From Rhodothermales bacterium (GTDB taxonomy: Bacteria > Bacteroidota > Rhodothermia > Rhodothermales > UBA10348), in NCBI GenBank assembly GCA_040221055.1, contig JAVJVN010000016.1, positions 62,001-126,000 of the forward strand: 64,000 nt of DNA, read 5' to 3'. The notes under the pieces are model-generated. The model was not told the origin of the DNA, did not search any database, and worked only from the letters and a program-made list of their open reading frames with translations. Positions 24,893 to 34,313 of the stretch are shown here, one piece after another (positions within the stretch are counted from its first letter, which is position 1; each line of letters starts with the position of its first letter). Both the position numbers and the translations under genes were made by a program.

Positions 24893-26459
24893 GTCCGAAC
24901 AACCGTTCGAACCCCGAGTCGGTCAGCGTATCGTCTGCTGGCTGCATCGTGGATGTCGCTTCCTGGATGAGGGTGACCAGCTGGTCAATCCCGTAGGGTT
25001 TCTGCAGTACCTGGATGCCGTCCAGGCCGATGCCTTCACTGAGATGATGCTTTTCCGACAACCCGCTGACGGCAATGATGGGAATATCCGGTCGGATGTT
25101 CCGGATGTTCCGGATCATTTCTCCTCCATTCATGACCGGCATGCTGATGTCGGTCACGACGACGGCGAAGGCCGATGGGTCGGCCGCGAAAGCGTCGAGT
25201 CCGGCCCGTCCGTTCTCTGCCGTGGCGGTCCGGTACCCCATGCTCTCAAGCAGGTCCGCATTCATTTCCAGCATCATCGGCTCATCGTCCACGATCAGGA
25301 CCCGGAGAGCGTCGCCCTCAGCGGACTCGGCGGCAACAGCCGGGGGCGGCGCCACCGCCGTCGTGTCCTCAACTGCGTGCAGGACCGGCAACCAGACGGA
25401 AAACTCCGAACCCGTCCCCGGCGCACTTTCCACGGTGATGTCCCCACCGTGGGAGCGGACAATGGACAGTGACGTGGACAGCCCGAGTCCGGTCCCCTGG
25501 GATCGGACCTTTGTCGTGAAAAACGGCTCGAAAATCCGGTCGATGTCTTCGGCGGCAATGCCGACGCCCGTGTCCCGGATCCGGATCCGGACCCACGACC
25601 CGGCATGGCCCTGGACCGGCTGCCGTCCGGCTGCGGCCTCCTCCAGCGACCGGTTGTCGGCCGCGAGCGTCAGTGTGCCGCCGTCAGGCATGGCATCGCG
25701 GGCATTCACCATGAGACTCAGCAGCATCTGGCGCAGGAGGGAAGCGTCGCCCACCACCGTGTCCAGTTCGGGCGAAAAATCCGTCACAATGCGGATGGAC
25801 TTGCTGAACGTGTGTTCCGCGAATTGCACCAGTTCCTTCAGGATGTACCGCGGTTGGACCACGATTTTCTCCCCCTCCGTACCTCTCGAGAAGTCGAGGA
25901 CCTGTTTGACGATCTCGGCCCCCCGTTGTGCACTGGCCTCGATGCCACTCAGCTTCTTCAGGATCCACGGGTCCTCCACGCGGCGCCGGATCATGTCGGC
26001 GCCGATCAGGATGGGTCCGAGGACATTGTTGATGTCGTGTGCAACACCCCCCGCCAGCGTGCCGATGCTTTCCAGGCGCTGGGCCCGGACGATGTTCTCG
26101 TCCAACAGCCGGCCGCTGGCATCGTTGATTTCATAGACGAACCAGGCCGGGCCATCCATGCCACTACAGGACGGGATCGGGCTCCAGCGCGCCTCCAGGG
26201 ATACCCGGTTGCCGTGTACGTCTTCCCGCACGTGGTTCCCCGCCCAGGTACCCTGTTCCAGGCACAGCCGGACGATATCCTCGTAGTCGTGGGCGTCTCC
26301 GGGGTCGACGGGCGTCACCCCGTCCGCTTCGGGCCACCCGAACAACGCGCGGGCGGCTTGGTTGGCATAGAGCAGGCGACCATCCGACGTCCGGACGTGC
26401 ACCAGGTCGGCGACATCGTCCAGCCAGTCCAACCGACAGGCGTTCGAATTCTTGTCCAT
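24876..26459 (-). CDS. Hybrid histidine kinase: PAS-HisKA-HATPase-REC
   Basis: The start at 26459 gives 527 residues; an earlier start at 26540 is possible. The order is a PAS domain at about 12-115 (L-V-H-V-R-T-S-D-G-R-L-L-Y-A-N-Q-A-A), then HisKA with G-V-A-H-D-I-N-N-V-L-G-P (H141). HATPase_c follows, with L-M-V-N-A-R-D-A-M, D-T-G-V-G-I and G-T-G-L-G-L-S, and then a receiver (V-L-I-V-D-D-E and V-V-T-D-I-S-M-P). No transmembrane segment is present, so it senses a cytoplasmic cue through PAS. It is the first gene of the island and probably starts the phosphorelay with the two receiver-kinase proteins. It is divergent from the photolyase. Confidence 0.92.
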   Translation of the reverse strand: MDKNSNACRLDWLDDVADLVHVRTSDGRLLYANQAARALFGWPEADGVTPVDPGDAHDYEDIVRLCLEQGTWAGNHVREDVHGNRVSLEARWSPIPSCSGMDGPAWFVYEINDASGRLLDENIVRAQRLESIGTLAGGVAHDINNVLGPILIGADMIRRRVEDPWILKKLSGIEASAQRGAEIVKQVLDFSRGTEGEKIVVQPRYILKELVQFAEHTFSKSIRIVTDFSPELDTVVGDASLLRQMLLSLMVNARDAMPDGGTLTLAADNRSLEEAAAGRQPVQGHAGSWVRIRIRDTGVGIAAEDIDRIFEPFFTTKVRSQGTGLGLSTSLSIVRSHGGDITVESAPGTGSEFSVWLPVLHAVEDTTAVAPPPAVAAESAEGDALRVLIVDDEPMMLEMNADLLESMGYRTATAENGRAGLDAFAADPSAFAVVVTDISMPVMNGGEMIRNIRNIRPDIPIIAVSGLSEKHHLSEGIGLDGIQVLQKPYGIDQLVTLIQEATSTMQPADDTLTDSGFERLFGHGDSW

Positions 26460-26599
26460 GTCTGGGTGAAGTGTATATCCAACCGGATCCCCCGACGCTT
26501 CATCCGCATCCGCTCGCTGAACGGCTTCACGGAGGACCACCGTATTCTTTCCAAAGTAAACGATTCATACCCACTTTTCCAGATTCAGGTACAGATCCC

Positions 26600-27985
26600 A
26601 TGAAAGCGCTCGTCTGGATGCACCGCGACCTCCGGCTGGCCGACCATCCGGCCCTCGCACATGCGTCCCGCATGGCCTTGGATGTGGAGGTGGTGTGGAG
26701 TTGGTCCGATGCCGTCCATGGTGCCTGGATGCCCGGGGCTGCGGCCCGCTGGTGGCTGCACGAACATCTTCTTGAGGTGGCCGCCGGCCTGGCCCGACTC
26801 GGCATCCGGTTCACCGTGACCGACGGGTCCCCGCAGGCGGCCCTGACGGAGCGGCTGCGGGACGGGAAGGTACAGGCCGTCTTCTGGAATGAGCCGATTA
26901 CCCCGCACGCCCGGAAGACCGCTTCGGACATGACCCGACTGCTGGACCGTGCGGGCGTCCGGCACCAGGTGTTCCAGGGCGACCTGTTGCACGACCCGGA
27001 TGCCATCCGGACCGGGAAAGGGGATCCGTACCGGGTGTTCACCCCGTTCTGGCGATCGTTCCAGGAGCAGGTTCCGGCGCCCGGGGTGACGGCCGCACCC
27101 GGGAATCATCCGGAGCGCCCGGAAATCGATCCCGCCAGGGCGGAAGCCGTATGCTCGGCCATCCATGCCCTCCAGCTGGTCCCGGACCATCCCTGGGTGG
27201 ATAAATTGCGGCGCCACTGGACCCCCGGTGAAGCCGCTGCGCAGGCCCGACTGGGTGCATTCCTGGACGGGCCCGTGGACCAGTATGCCGAAGGGCGGGA
27301 CCAGCCCTCGGAAGACGGAACCAGCCGGATGTCACCGTGGCTGGCCGTCGGTGCCATCAGCCCCCGCCAGATCTGGACCCGGGCCATGGAACGCGCAGCC
27401 GAAGGATCCATCCAGGCGTTCCTCCGGGAAATCGGATGGCGGGAGTTCGGATACCATCTGCTGTACCACTTTCCCGCGACGACGGCAGCGCCGCTCAACC
27501 CGTCGTGGATCGGCTTCCCGTGGAAGGAGGATCCGGAAGGTCTGGCCCGGTGGGCGCACGGCCGGACCGGCTTCGCCATGGTGGACGCCGGCATGCGGCA
27601 ACTGTGGGAGACCGGATGGATGCACAACCGGGTCCGGATGATCGTGGCCTCGTTCCTGACGAAGGACCTGCTCATCAACTGGCAGGAGGGCGCGGCCTGG
27701 TTCTGGGATACGTTGATCGATGCCGATCTGGCCAGCAATACGCTCGGTTGGCAGTGGGCCGCCGGAAGTGGGGCCGATGCGCAGCCGTTCTTCCGGATAT
27801 TCAACCCGACCACGCAGGGGGAACGGCATGATCCGCACGGCATCTACGTGCGTCGCTGGGTACCGGAGCGGCAGGGACGGCCCGGAAAGGCCGTTCACGC
27901 TCCCATCCATCCCATGGTGGACCACGACGAAGCCCGGAAGCGGGCACTTGCGGTGTACGAGGCGCACCGCCGGGGCCAACGCTGA
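26600..27985 (+). CDS. phrB: Deoxyribodipyrimidine photolyase
   Basis: The ATG at 26600 gives 461 residues starting M-K-A-L-V-W-M-H-R-D-L-R-L, the N-terminal photolyase strand. The FAD-binding half carries R-M-S-P-W-L-A-V-G-A-I-S-P-R, W-R-E-F-G-Y-H-L-L-Y-H and M-H-N-R-V-R-M-I-V-A-S-F-L. The stretch N-T-L-G-W-Q-W-A-A-G-S-G follows and includes tryptophans of the electron-transfer chain. It repairs cyclobutane pyrimidine dimers using blue light. The next gene converges, leaving only 2 bases between the stops. Cryptochrome function is possible but the residues favour a CPD photolyase. Confidence 0.93.
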   Translation: MKALVWMHRDLRLADHPALAHASRMALDVEVVWSWSDAVHGAWMPGAAARWWLHEHLLEVAAGLARLGIRFTVTDGSPQAALTERLRDGKVQAVFWNEPITPHARKTASDMTRLLDRAGVRHQVFQGDLLHDPDAIRTGKGDPYRVFTPFWRSFQEQVPAPGVTAAPGNHPERPEIDPARAEAVCSAIHALQLVPDHPWVDKLRRHWTPGEAAAQARLGAFLDGPVDQYAEGRDQPSEDGTSRMSPWLAVGAISPRQIWTRAMERAAEGSIQAFLREIGWREFGYHLLYHFPATTAAPLNPSWIGFPWKEDPEGLARWAHGRTGFAMVDAGMRQLWETGWMHNRVRMIVASFLTKDLLINWQEGAAWFWDTLIDADLASNTLGWQWAAGSGADAQPFFRIFNPTTQGERHDPHGIYVRRWVPERQGRPGKAVHAPIHPMVDHDEARKRALAVYEAHRRGQR

Positions 27986-27987
27986 GG

Positions 27988-30900
27988 TCAGCGGGTGATG
28001 ACGATGGAACGGTGGACCGGTCCCGTCGGCATCGTGATATGGAGCAGGTACACCCCGGCAGGGTGACCCGTCAAGTCCACGTCCAGCAGGGAGGTCCCGG
28101 CGGGATGGACCACAGGCGGTTGGATGGCCGTACGCCGACCGTCCACGCGGTACACCGTGACCCCGACGGCTCCGGGCGCCGCAAGGGTCACGGGGATCCG
28201 GAAGCGTCCGGTGGTGGGCGAGGGCCACGCAGACCCGACCGAGGCGGTCCGCTCCGGGAGTCCATCCCATCCGGTGTCTGTGGTGACGGCGGAGCCGGCC
28301 CAGGGACCCGACCCCGCAAGCGTGCGCGCTCGGACCCGGGCCGAGACAGGAACGGGATCGTTCGGACCGATCGTCACGGTCCATACCGTGTCCGGTGTCG
28401 ATACGGATGAGACGAGCAGGCCATGATCGTCAAGCACCTCGGCCTCGTACGTGGCAAACGGATGTGGGGACCACGATACGACCACGTTTCCGTCCTCGAG
28501 GGACAGGCTCACACCGGCAGGAGCGCGGGGTTCGGGCACGACCGTCGGGAGACCACTGGCCGCATGGAGCAGGCGGCTCACGTAGCCCGAACGGTGCGCG
28601 GGAACGGGCAGCACATCCGGGGCGGGAACCAGGGTGGCCACCACGTGGGCACCGGACTGCACGACAAACACGTCCGGTCCCGTATCCACCAGGGGTTCCG
28701 GGGCGACCGGCGACCCGGGGCGCAGGCCGAGGGCCAGCGCGGGGAGGGTCGCCGGCCGCCCCGGCCATCCCTCGAAACTGCTGACCAACCGGGAGAAGGG
28801 GGGGACTTCGTTGGCTCCAGAACCGGAACGCGGCACCACGTCCACGCCGAACGTGTCGCGAATCCAGTCCTGTCCCTCCGTGGGCGGCGCCGACGACAGG
28901 ATAAGGACCACATGGGCGCCCGCCGCCATCGTGCGTTCGACCTCGGCACGGATGTCCGCGCGGGCCAGGTCGTCCGCGGAAGGCATCCACAGCAGCACGT
29001 CGTGCTCGTCGAAACGGCCGTTCGGAGGTCCGCCCCGCATGAACGTATCCCATCCATCGAAGGCAATGCCCGCGTGGCCCAGATCACTCCAGAGGTCGGC
29101 CGTGGGGACCGCGAACCAGGCCGAGGTCCAGACGGCCACGTCCGACGACCGCGAGAACGCGCGCGATGAATAGACCCCGTTCGTCAGCACCACCGTCCGG
29201 TTTCCGATCGCGTCCACCGCTTCCACGCGCAACCGGTAGTCTGCCTCCCCGGGCGGCCGGAACCGACCGGTCCAGACGCCATCCCGGTACGACAGGTCGC
29301 CGTGCGTACCCAGTACCCCGTTGTCCGCAAGGGTCATCCGGCCGATTTCCGAGGCCGGGTTGCGGGCATCCAGCAGGATCCCCGTGGCGGAAGCCACAGG
29401 CGAGCCGTCCCAGATGAGCGTCTCAATGTCCAGTCGGCCGCCCGGTAAGGCGTATCCGAGCCCCGTTTTCCGGGCGTGGGTGCGTACGATGGGCGCCTGA
29501 TTGTCGGGACCGGTGATCGGAATCCGGAGCGTATCGGCCGCCAGCACCAGGTTCCGTTCCGGGTGCAGGATGCGCCAGGGAATGACCGCTTCCGTTCCGG
29601 GTGGCGCATCGCCTGAAAACCAGATCATCGGGACCCGCTTGGACCAGAATGTGCCCCATGACGGGGTCAGCAGCCAATCCACCGAAGCCGACAACCAGGC
29701 GTCCGCCTGATCGCCCATCCATGGGACGGCTGAATCCGTGTCGAGGACCACCCGTGCTGCGGCCAAGCCACGCGGGACCTGCTCCTCGAACGTCAACGAC
29801 ACGCCGTACAGGCCGCCGGCAACGGCCGTCGACTCCCACTGCCCGGCCGCCGACTCGCCGACGGAAAGCAGGTTGGGTGAGCGGAGCAGGGCATAGGAAT
29901 CCAGCCGGAACGCTGCCGGCACCGCCACGTCCACGGGGGATCCCCGGGGAAGGACAACATCCGTTGTGGCCAGAAGCGTCCCCGCGTCTTCCACATGGAG
30001 CGTCCAGGTCCCACCGGGGGCCGTGTAGGGTATGCCGTCCAGCAGGAACGTCCCATCCCGGCCCGTACGGGTCTGCCGCTCCTCCATGGCCGGGCTGGAG
30101 GGCGCCGTGGAGACGAGGCGTATGACCACGTCGTCCAGCCCGGCGCCCCCCGTGTGCACGCGTCCGGCCAAGGTCGTGGCTCCGGCCGGAGCGTCGTTGC
30201 CCGACCCCAGGCCGAGCAGCAGGGAATAGGCCTGGGCGCCGCTGTCGAGTCCGCCCTTGTGGCGCACCGACACCCGGTAGGTCCCGGCTGGCAGACCGAC
30301 ACGGCTCACCTGTTCGACCACATCCACCCGGTTGTCCCCGAATCCGGCAGCCGCCGCAGGCCGGTCCGGGTCCAGGACCCAGGGGGACAGCACGTCGCCG
30401 GAAGGCGTGGTCACGCGGAGGTCCAGATCGTTCACCAGGCGGGGCGTCCGGTCATTCATAACCGGGTGGTCTTTCGCCCAGGGATCCTGGCCCGGAACAG
30501 GTACCGGGTCGGTCCACGCCAGGGTGACATGCAGCGGCTCCCCGTCCTGCAGGAGCAGTTCCCAGGCATCCTCCGTGCCTTCCTGCAGGACGGCTTCGTG
30601 CAATCGTCCCCGGGAAACCACGTGGGCGGCCCGCTCGGCGTTCACCAGTCCCCAGCCGAACCCGTAGTCCGGGCCCGGTGCCGGACCGGCCTCGTCGGTC
30701 GTATGGATGAGCAGCCCCTTCATGCTGGCGGCCGTCATGGGCACACCGAAGGTCGTGCGATGGAGGGATTGCAACAGGCCGGCCAGTCCGGCGACGGCAG
30801 GGGAGGCATGCGACGTCCCCGACGATGTGCCGTAGGCCGCGTCGCCCCACGTCATGCCGGACAGTACGAGTTCGCCGCTCGCCACCACATCGGGTTTGAT

Positions 30901-31998
30901 GCGGCCGTCATCGGTGGGCCCGCGGCTGGACCCGTCCAGCAGCTGGATATCGGCCAGCGACCGGTCGGCATGGGCGATGTCCCGCACGGCGCCGACCGTC
31001 AACACATTCTTGGCCACCGATGCGTCCACCAACGTATCGTAACCGTCCGTTCCCCCGTCGGGAAGCCGGGGCGTGTCCACGAGCCGCCACGCACCATCTT
31101 CCAGGACGTGATACGGCTCGCCCCGCGACGGTCCGGCCTGCAGGGCCTCGTTGCCAGCGGACTTTAAAATCATGTAGTAAGGAGCCGCTGCCGCGAGAGC
31201 ATCCCATGCCGCGGCCAGGTCATCGTAGAATCCGAAGCGGTAATCCTCCCACGCATCCACGGAAGGATCGCCCTGCCACACCCAACGACCGTCGCCGAGG
31301 GCGTTGAACACCCAACCGGCGGTCTGTCCGTAGGAGTGGTTCGACACGAGCCCTCCCTCGGCCGCCCACGCCGCCATTTCGGCGGTATCGTTGTTCCAGT
31401 CCCAGGCGTTCAGGGTTGCGGCCGGCGCCGCACCCCGGGCTTCCGGGCGGACGCCGGCCGCAACCATGGTGCCCGCCACGTGGGTGGCGTGATTCAGGTA
31501 GTGCCACGGCGCATCGCGTTGCACGACCCGCCCGACCAATTCGACGTGTGTCCGGCGCACACCCGACGCATCCCACAACCCGATCGTTTCTCCGGCCCCA
31601 TCCAGATTCCAACCCGTCGGGGATGCGGTGTGGAGGCGATCCACGCGGATGGTGGCCATGGCCCGATGATTGTGCGTCTGGTACCACCGGGGTCGACCAC
31701 CGACAACGTCCACGAGCTGCAGCGTTCCATCCGGCGTCTCATGGAATCGCGGCACACTGAAGGGTTGGGCCGCCAACCACGCAGAGACGCGCTGATCGGC
31801 GGTTTCGGCGCGGAGACGGTGCCCGTCCGCCATCAATGACAGTGATTGCGTCTGCCCGTGTGCCCCTACCGGTGCCAGTACCGCGGCCGCGGCAGCACAC
31901 GCCAGCAGCAGCGCTCCCAGACCGAGCCGGCCGGCGCTGTAAGGGATGGCGCGGTGACGGAAGGAGGGACGCCGTGAACGCGAGTGTCGAACGGGCAT
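27988..31998 (-). CDS. Large T9SS-secreted subtilisin-like protease
   Basis: The start at 31998 gives 1336 residues with a signal peptide (basic start, hydrophobic about 24-45, cleavage after A-H-G-Q). A peptidase S8 domain has D143 (G-L-W-D-A-S-G), H173 (N-H-A-T-H-V-A-G-T), oxyanion N283 (K-S-A-G-N) and S396 (S-S-G-T-S-H-A-S-P). The long middle includes a pre-peptidase-like C-terminal domain (L-A-W-T-D-P-V-P-V-P), an Ig-like carboxypeptidase-regulatory domain and a roughly 200-residue region with D-V-L-L-W-M-P-S-A-D-D. The end is a T9SS type A sorting domain, from A-W-P-S-P-T-T-G-R-F to G-V-Y-L-L-H-I. It should be exported and anchored at the cell surface or released. Confidence 0.9.
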   Translation of the reverse strand: MPVRHSRSRRPSFRHRAIPYSAGRLGLGALLLACAAAAAVLAPVGAHGQTQSLSLMADGHRLRAETADQRVSAWLAAQPFSVPRFHETPDGTLQLVDVVGGRPRWYQTHNHRAMATIRVDRLHTASPTGWNLDGAGETIGLWDASGVRRTHVELVGRVVQRDAPWHYLNHATHVAGTMVAAGVRPEARGAAPAATLNAWDWNNDTAEMAAWAAEGGLVSNHSYGQTAGWVFNALGDGRWVWQGDPSVDAWEDYRFGFYDDLAAAWDALAAAAPYYMILKSAGNEALQAGPSRGEPYHVLEDGAWRLVDTPRLPDGGTDGYDTLVDASVAKNVLTVGAVRDIAHADRSLADIQLLDGSSRGPTDDGRIKPDVVASGELVLSGMTWGDAAYGTSSGTSHASPAVAGLAGLLQSLHRTTFGVPMTAASMKGLLIHTTDEAGPAPGPDYGFGWGLVNAERAAHVVSRGRLHEAVLQEGTEDAWELLLQDGEPLHVTLAWTDPVPVPGQDPWAKDHPVMNDRTPRLVNDLDLRVTTPSGDVLSPWVLDPDRPAAAAGFGDNRVDVVEQVSRVGLPAGTYRVSVRHKGGLDSGAQAYSLLLGLGSGNDAPAGATTLAGRVHTGGAGLDDVVIRLVSTAPSSPAMEERQTRTGRDGTFLLDGIPYTAPGGTWTLHVEDAGTLLATTDVVLPRGSPVDVAVPAAFRLDSYALLRSPNLLSVGESAAGQWESTAVAGGLYGVSLTFEEQVPRGLAAARVVLDTDSAVPWMGDQADAWLSASVDWLLTPSWGTFWSKRVPMIWFSGDAPPGTEAVIPWRILHPERNLVLAADTLRIPITGPDNQAPIVRTHARKTGLGYALPGGRLDIETLIWDGSPVASATGILLDARNPASEIGRMTLADNGVLGTHGDLSYRDGVWTGRFRPPGEADYRLRVEAVDAIGNRTVVLTNGVYSSRAFSRSSDVAVWTSAWFAVPTADLWSDLGHAGIAFDGWDTFMRGGPPNGRFDEHDVLLWMPSADDLARADIRAEVERTMAAGAHVVLILSSAPPTEGQDWIRDTFGVDVVPRSGSGANEVPPFSRLVSSFEGWPGRPATLPALALGLRPGSPVAPEPLVDTGPDVFVVQSGAHVVATLVPAPDVLPVPAHRSGYVSRLLHAASGLPTVVPEPRAPAGVSLSLEDGNVVVSWSPHPFATYEAEVLDDHGLLVSSVSTPDTVWTVTIGPNDPVPVSARVRARTLAGSGPWAGSAVTTDTGWDGLPERTASVGSAWPSPTTGRFRIPVTLAAPGAVGVTVYRVDGRRTAIQPPVVHPAGTSLLDVDLTGHPAGVYLLHITMPTGPVHRSIVITR

Positions 31999-32174
31999 GC
32001 AGTCGGAAAGGGTACGATTCGGGCGGAAGAATACCACCTTCCGACCTCTGACCGCAACCATCTGCTGGATGGGACCCGTACAAGGCACCACTCGGAGCGG
32101 AGTTCGCAATCCGCTGACTGCCCTTTGCGCCGCCGGCCCTGTGCCGTCGGACAGCCCCACGAAACGGATGTCCC

Positions 32175-32240
32175 ATGAGTCTGCTGAAACGTCTCTCGCG
32201 CGCCCTGAAGGCCCGGATCTTTTTCTGGCGTCGTTCTTGA
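32175..32240 (+). CDS. Possible 21-residue cationic peptide
   Basis: ATG at 32175 opens M-S-L-L-K-R-L-S-R-A-L-K-A-R-I-F-F-W-R-R-S and stops at 32238-32240. It is an amphipathic, strongly basic helix with leucines on one face, resembling a membrane-binding N terminus such as that of PspA. It lies 76 bases upstream of terC in the same direction. It could be a small membrane peptide, a translated leader or chance. No start signal distinguishes it. Confidence 0.25.
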   Translation: MSLLKRLSRALKARIFFWRRS

Positions 32241-32316
32241 CCGCCTGTTCACCTATCTTCGACCCATCCGTCCCGCCCGCGGATGGTCTTGAGAACCGAA
32301 GAAGGTGAACCGCATC

Positions 32317-33042
32317 ATGTTTGACTGGATTGCCGATCCGAATGCCTGGGTCGCCCTGGCCACGTTGACGGCCCTGGAAATCGTACTCGGGGTCGACAAC
32401 ATCATCTTCATTTCCATCCTGTCGTCGCGTTTGCCTGCGGATCAGCAGCGCAAGGCGCGGATAATCGGCCTGGCCCTCGCGCTGTTCGGCCGACTGGCCC
32501 TGCTGTTGTCGCTGGCCTGGATCATGCGACTGACCGAACCGGTATTCACCGTCCTCGAGGCCGCCATTTCCGGCCGGGACATCATCCTCATCCTGGGCGG
32601 TCTGTTCCTGTTGGCCAAGAGTACCCGTGAAATCCATACCAGCCTGGAGGGCGGCGGGGGTCACCTGGCGTCCACCAAGGCGGTCACCTTCCGCAGCGTG
32701 CTCATCCAGATCCTCATCCTGGATGTCGTGTTTTCCCTCGACTCGGTCATCACGGCCGTCGGGATGGTCGACATCGTGCCCGTCATGGTGACGGCCATCG
32801 TAATTGCCATCCTGTTCATGATGTGGTCCGCCGAAGCCGTGTCCGAGTTCATCGAGCAGCACCCGACCGTCAAGATGCTGGCCCTGAGCTTTCTGTTGAT
32901 GGTGGGCGTGGCCCTGATCGCCGACGGATTCGCATTGCACATCCCGAGGGGATACATCTACTTCGCCATGGCCTTCTCGGTACTGGTCGAAATGCTGAAC
33001 CTGCGCGTCCGTGCCCGCTCCAGGGCAAAGGCTGAGGCGTAG
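32317..33042 (+). CDS. TerC-family integral membrane protein
   Basis: The ATG at 32317 (with AAGG about 10 bases upstream) gives 241 residues starting M-F-D-W-I-A-D-P, the usual TerC opening; a GTG at 32305 is possible. Seven or so hydrophobic helices carry the family motifs L-E-I-V-L-G-V-D-N-I-I-F-I-S-I near residue 20 and D-V-V-F-S-L-D-S-V-I-T-A-V-G near 140. Their acidic residues are thought to bind metal. TerC proteins take part in metal export or membrane-protein metallation. It converges on the RsbU-type phosphatase, 5 bases away. Confidence 0.9.
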   Translation: MFDWIADPNAWVALATLTALEIVLGVDNIIFISILSSRLPADQQRKARIIGLALALFGRLALLLSLAWIMRLTEPVFTVLEAAISGRDIILILGGLFLLAKSTREIHTSLEGGGGHLASTKAVTFRSVLIQILILDVVFSLDSVITAVGMVDIVPVMVTAIVIAILFMMWSAEAVSEFIEQHPTVKMLALSFLLMVGVALIADGFALHIPRGYIYFAMAFSVLVEMLNLRVRARSRAKAEA

Positions 33043-33047
33043 AAGGC

Positions 33048-34244
33048 TTACGGATCCCGCCGGATGATCATGAGCGTGGCATCGTCCTCGAGCAGGTCCG
33101 ATTCGTGGTCCAGGCTGAGGGCCCGCTCGAATACGGCATCGACAATTTCCGGCACGGGAAGGTCACGCACCGACTGGATGAGGTCAATCAATCCGGCTTC
33201 TCCGAACTCCGATCCGTCTTCCAGGAGACGCTCCGTGATGCCGTCCGTGTACAGGATGAAGAGACCGCCCGGGGGCAGCATGGCGTAGGCCCGCTCGAGT
33301 GGAATGTCCGGCAGCGGACCCATGATGGTTCCGGTGGGCTCCATGATCTGAACGTCATCGCCGGAAAGGATGATGCCCGAGGTGTGGCCGGCATTCGTGT
33401 AGAGGATGCCGCCGTGCGCCTCCAGTTCGGCGAAGAACACGCTGATGAACCGTGTCGAGTAGGTACTCTCGTGGATGACCCGGTTCAGCTTCTTCATGGT
33501 GTAGAGCATCTTCAGGTTGGTCCCGATGCCCATCCGGATGCCCATGATGACGTCGCGGACCAGGAGGGCGGCCGGCAATCCATGTCCCGAGGCATCGCCC
33601 ATGGCAATGCCCAGGATGTCGTCCCCCAGATCCAGGAAGTCATACATGTCGCCGCCCACGGCCTCGGCCGGCTGCGTCCGGACGGCGATTTCGTAGCCCT
33701 TGAAGACCGGCGGTTTGGTGGGCAGGAGACTCCGCTGGATGGCAGCCGCCTTGTCCATGTCGGATTGGGCTGCCTCCGCCTTCAGGCGGTAGTTCATCGC
33801 GAAGCGCGCACCGTTCAGACAGAAGGCGATTTCCTCGCGCTCCCACCCGGGCTGCAATCCGTAAAGGATGATGGCCGACATGCCCGGCGGACCCTGTATC
33901 TGGAACCCGACGAAGGCATTGAACGCGCCCAACCGGTAGAACCACGCGGGAGCCACATCGCGATCGTCGAAAATCACGCCGCCTTCGGCCTCGATCATGA
34001 GGACGACCTTGTCCTCGAACGGGAGCACGTCCGGGAAGATGGCCGGAGGATGCGTGGCCTCCACCAACCGGTATCCTTCCGTGGATTCCTGGTAGAGGTG
34101 GCCGCTGGCAAAATGCAGCTCTGCCCCGAACGCATTCTCCAATTCCACCAGGATGTGGCCGACGAATGCGCTTCCGGATCCGGTCTCGGCAATCTGCCCG
34201 AGTACCCGGTCCATCTTCCGGTAAAATTGTTTGGGGTCAATCAT
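33048..34244 (-). CDS. RsbU/SpoIIE-type PP2C protein phosphatase with GAF-like N terminus
   Basis: The 398-residue protein has an N-terminal GAF-like region at about 10-160. The PP2C/SpoIIE domain is from about 165, with A-I-Q-R-S-L-L-P, A-E-A-V-G-G-D-M-Y-D-F and M-G-D-A-S-G-H-G, whose aspartates bind two metals. Y-T-D-G-I-T-E, with its third metal ligand, comes later, and the C terminus ends D-D-A-T-L-M-I-I. These phosphatases dephosphorylate anti-sigma-factor antagonists in partner-switching. No STAS or HPK pair is adjacent, so the partner is elsewhere in the genome. It ends 5 bases from terC. Confidence 0.9.
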   Translation of the reverse strand: MIDPKQFYRKMDRVLGQIAETGSGSAFVGHILVELENAFGAELHFASGHLYQESTEGYRLVEATHPPAIFPDVLPFEDKVVLMIEAEGGVIFDDRDVAPAWFYRLGAFNAFVGFQIQGPPGMSAIILYGLQPGWEREEIAFCLNGARFAMNYRLKAEAAQSDMDKAAAIQRSLLPTKPPVFKGYEIAVRTQPAEAVGGDMYDFLDLGDDILGIAMGDASGHGLPAALLVRDVIMGIRMGIGTNLKMLYTMKKLNRVIHESTYSTRFISVFFAELEAHGGILYTNAGHTSGIILSGDDVQIMEPTGTIMGPLPDIPLERAYAMLPPGGLFILYTDGITERLLEDGSEFGEAGLIDLIQSVRDLPVPEIVDAVFERALSLDHESDLLEDDATLMIIRRDP

Positions 34245-34313
34245 TGGGAGGAATGAACCCGCATGGGGGTTCGGGGATCCATCCGTATGCGGGACACAAC
34301 GTTCGGCCCTCTG

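Noticed and set aside
31997-32308. 103-codon plus-strand frame between the subtilase and terC
   Set aside because: It overlaps the subtilase start region, has low-complexity composition and no domain. The divergent promoters must lie here.
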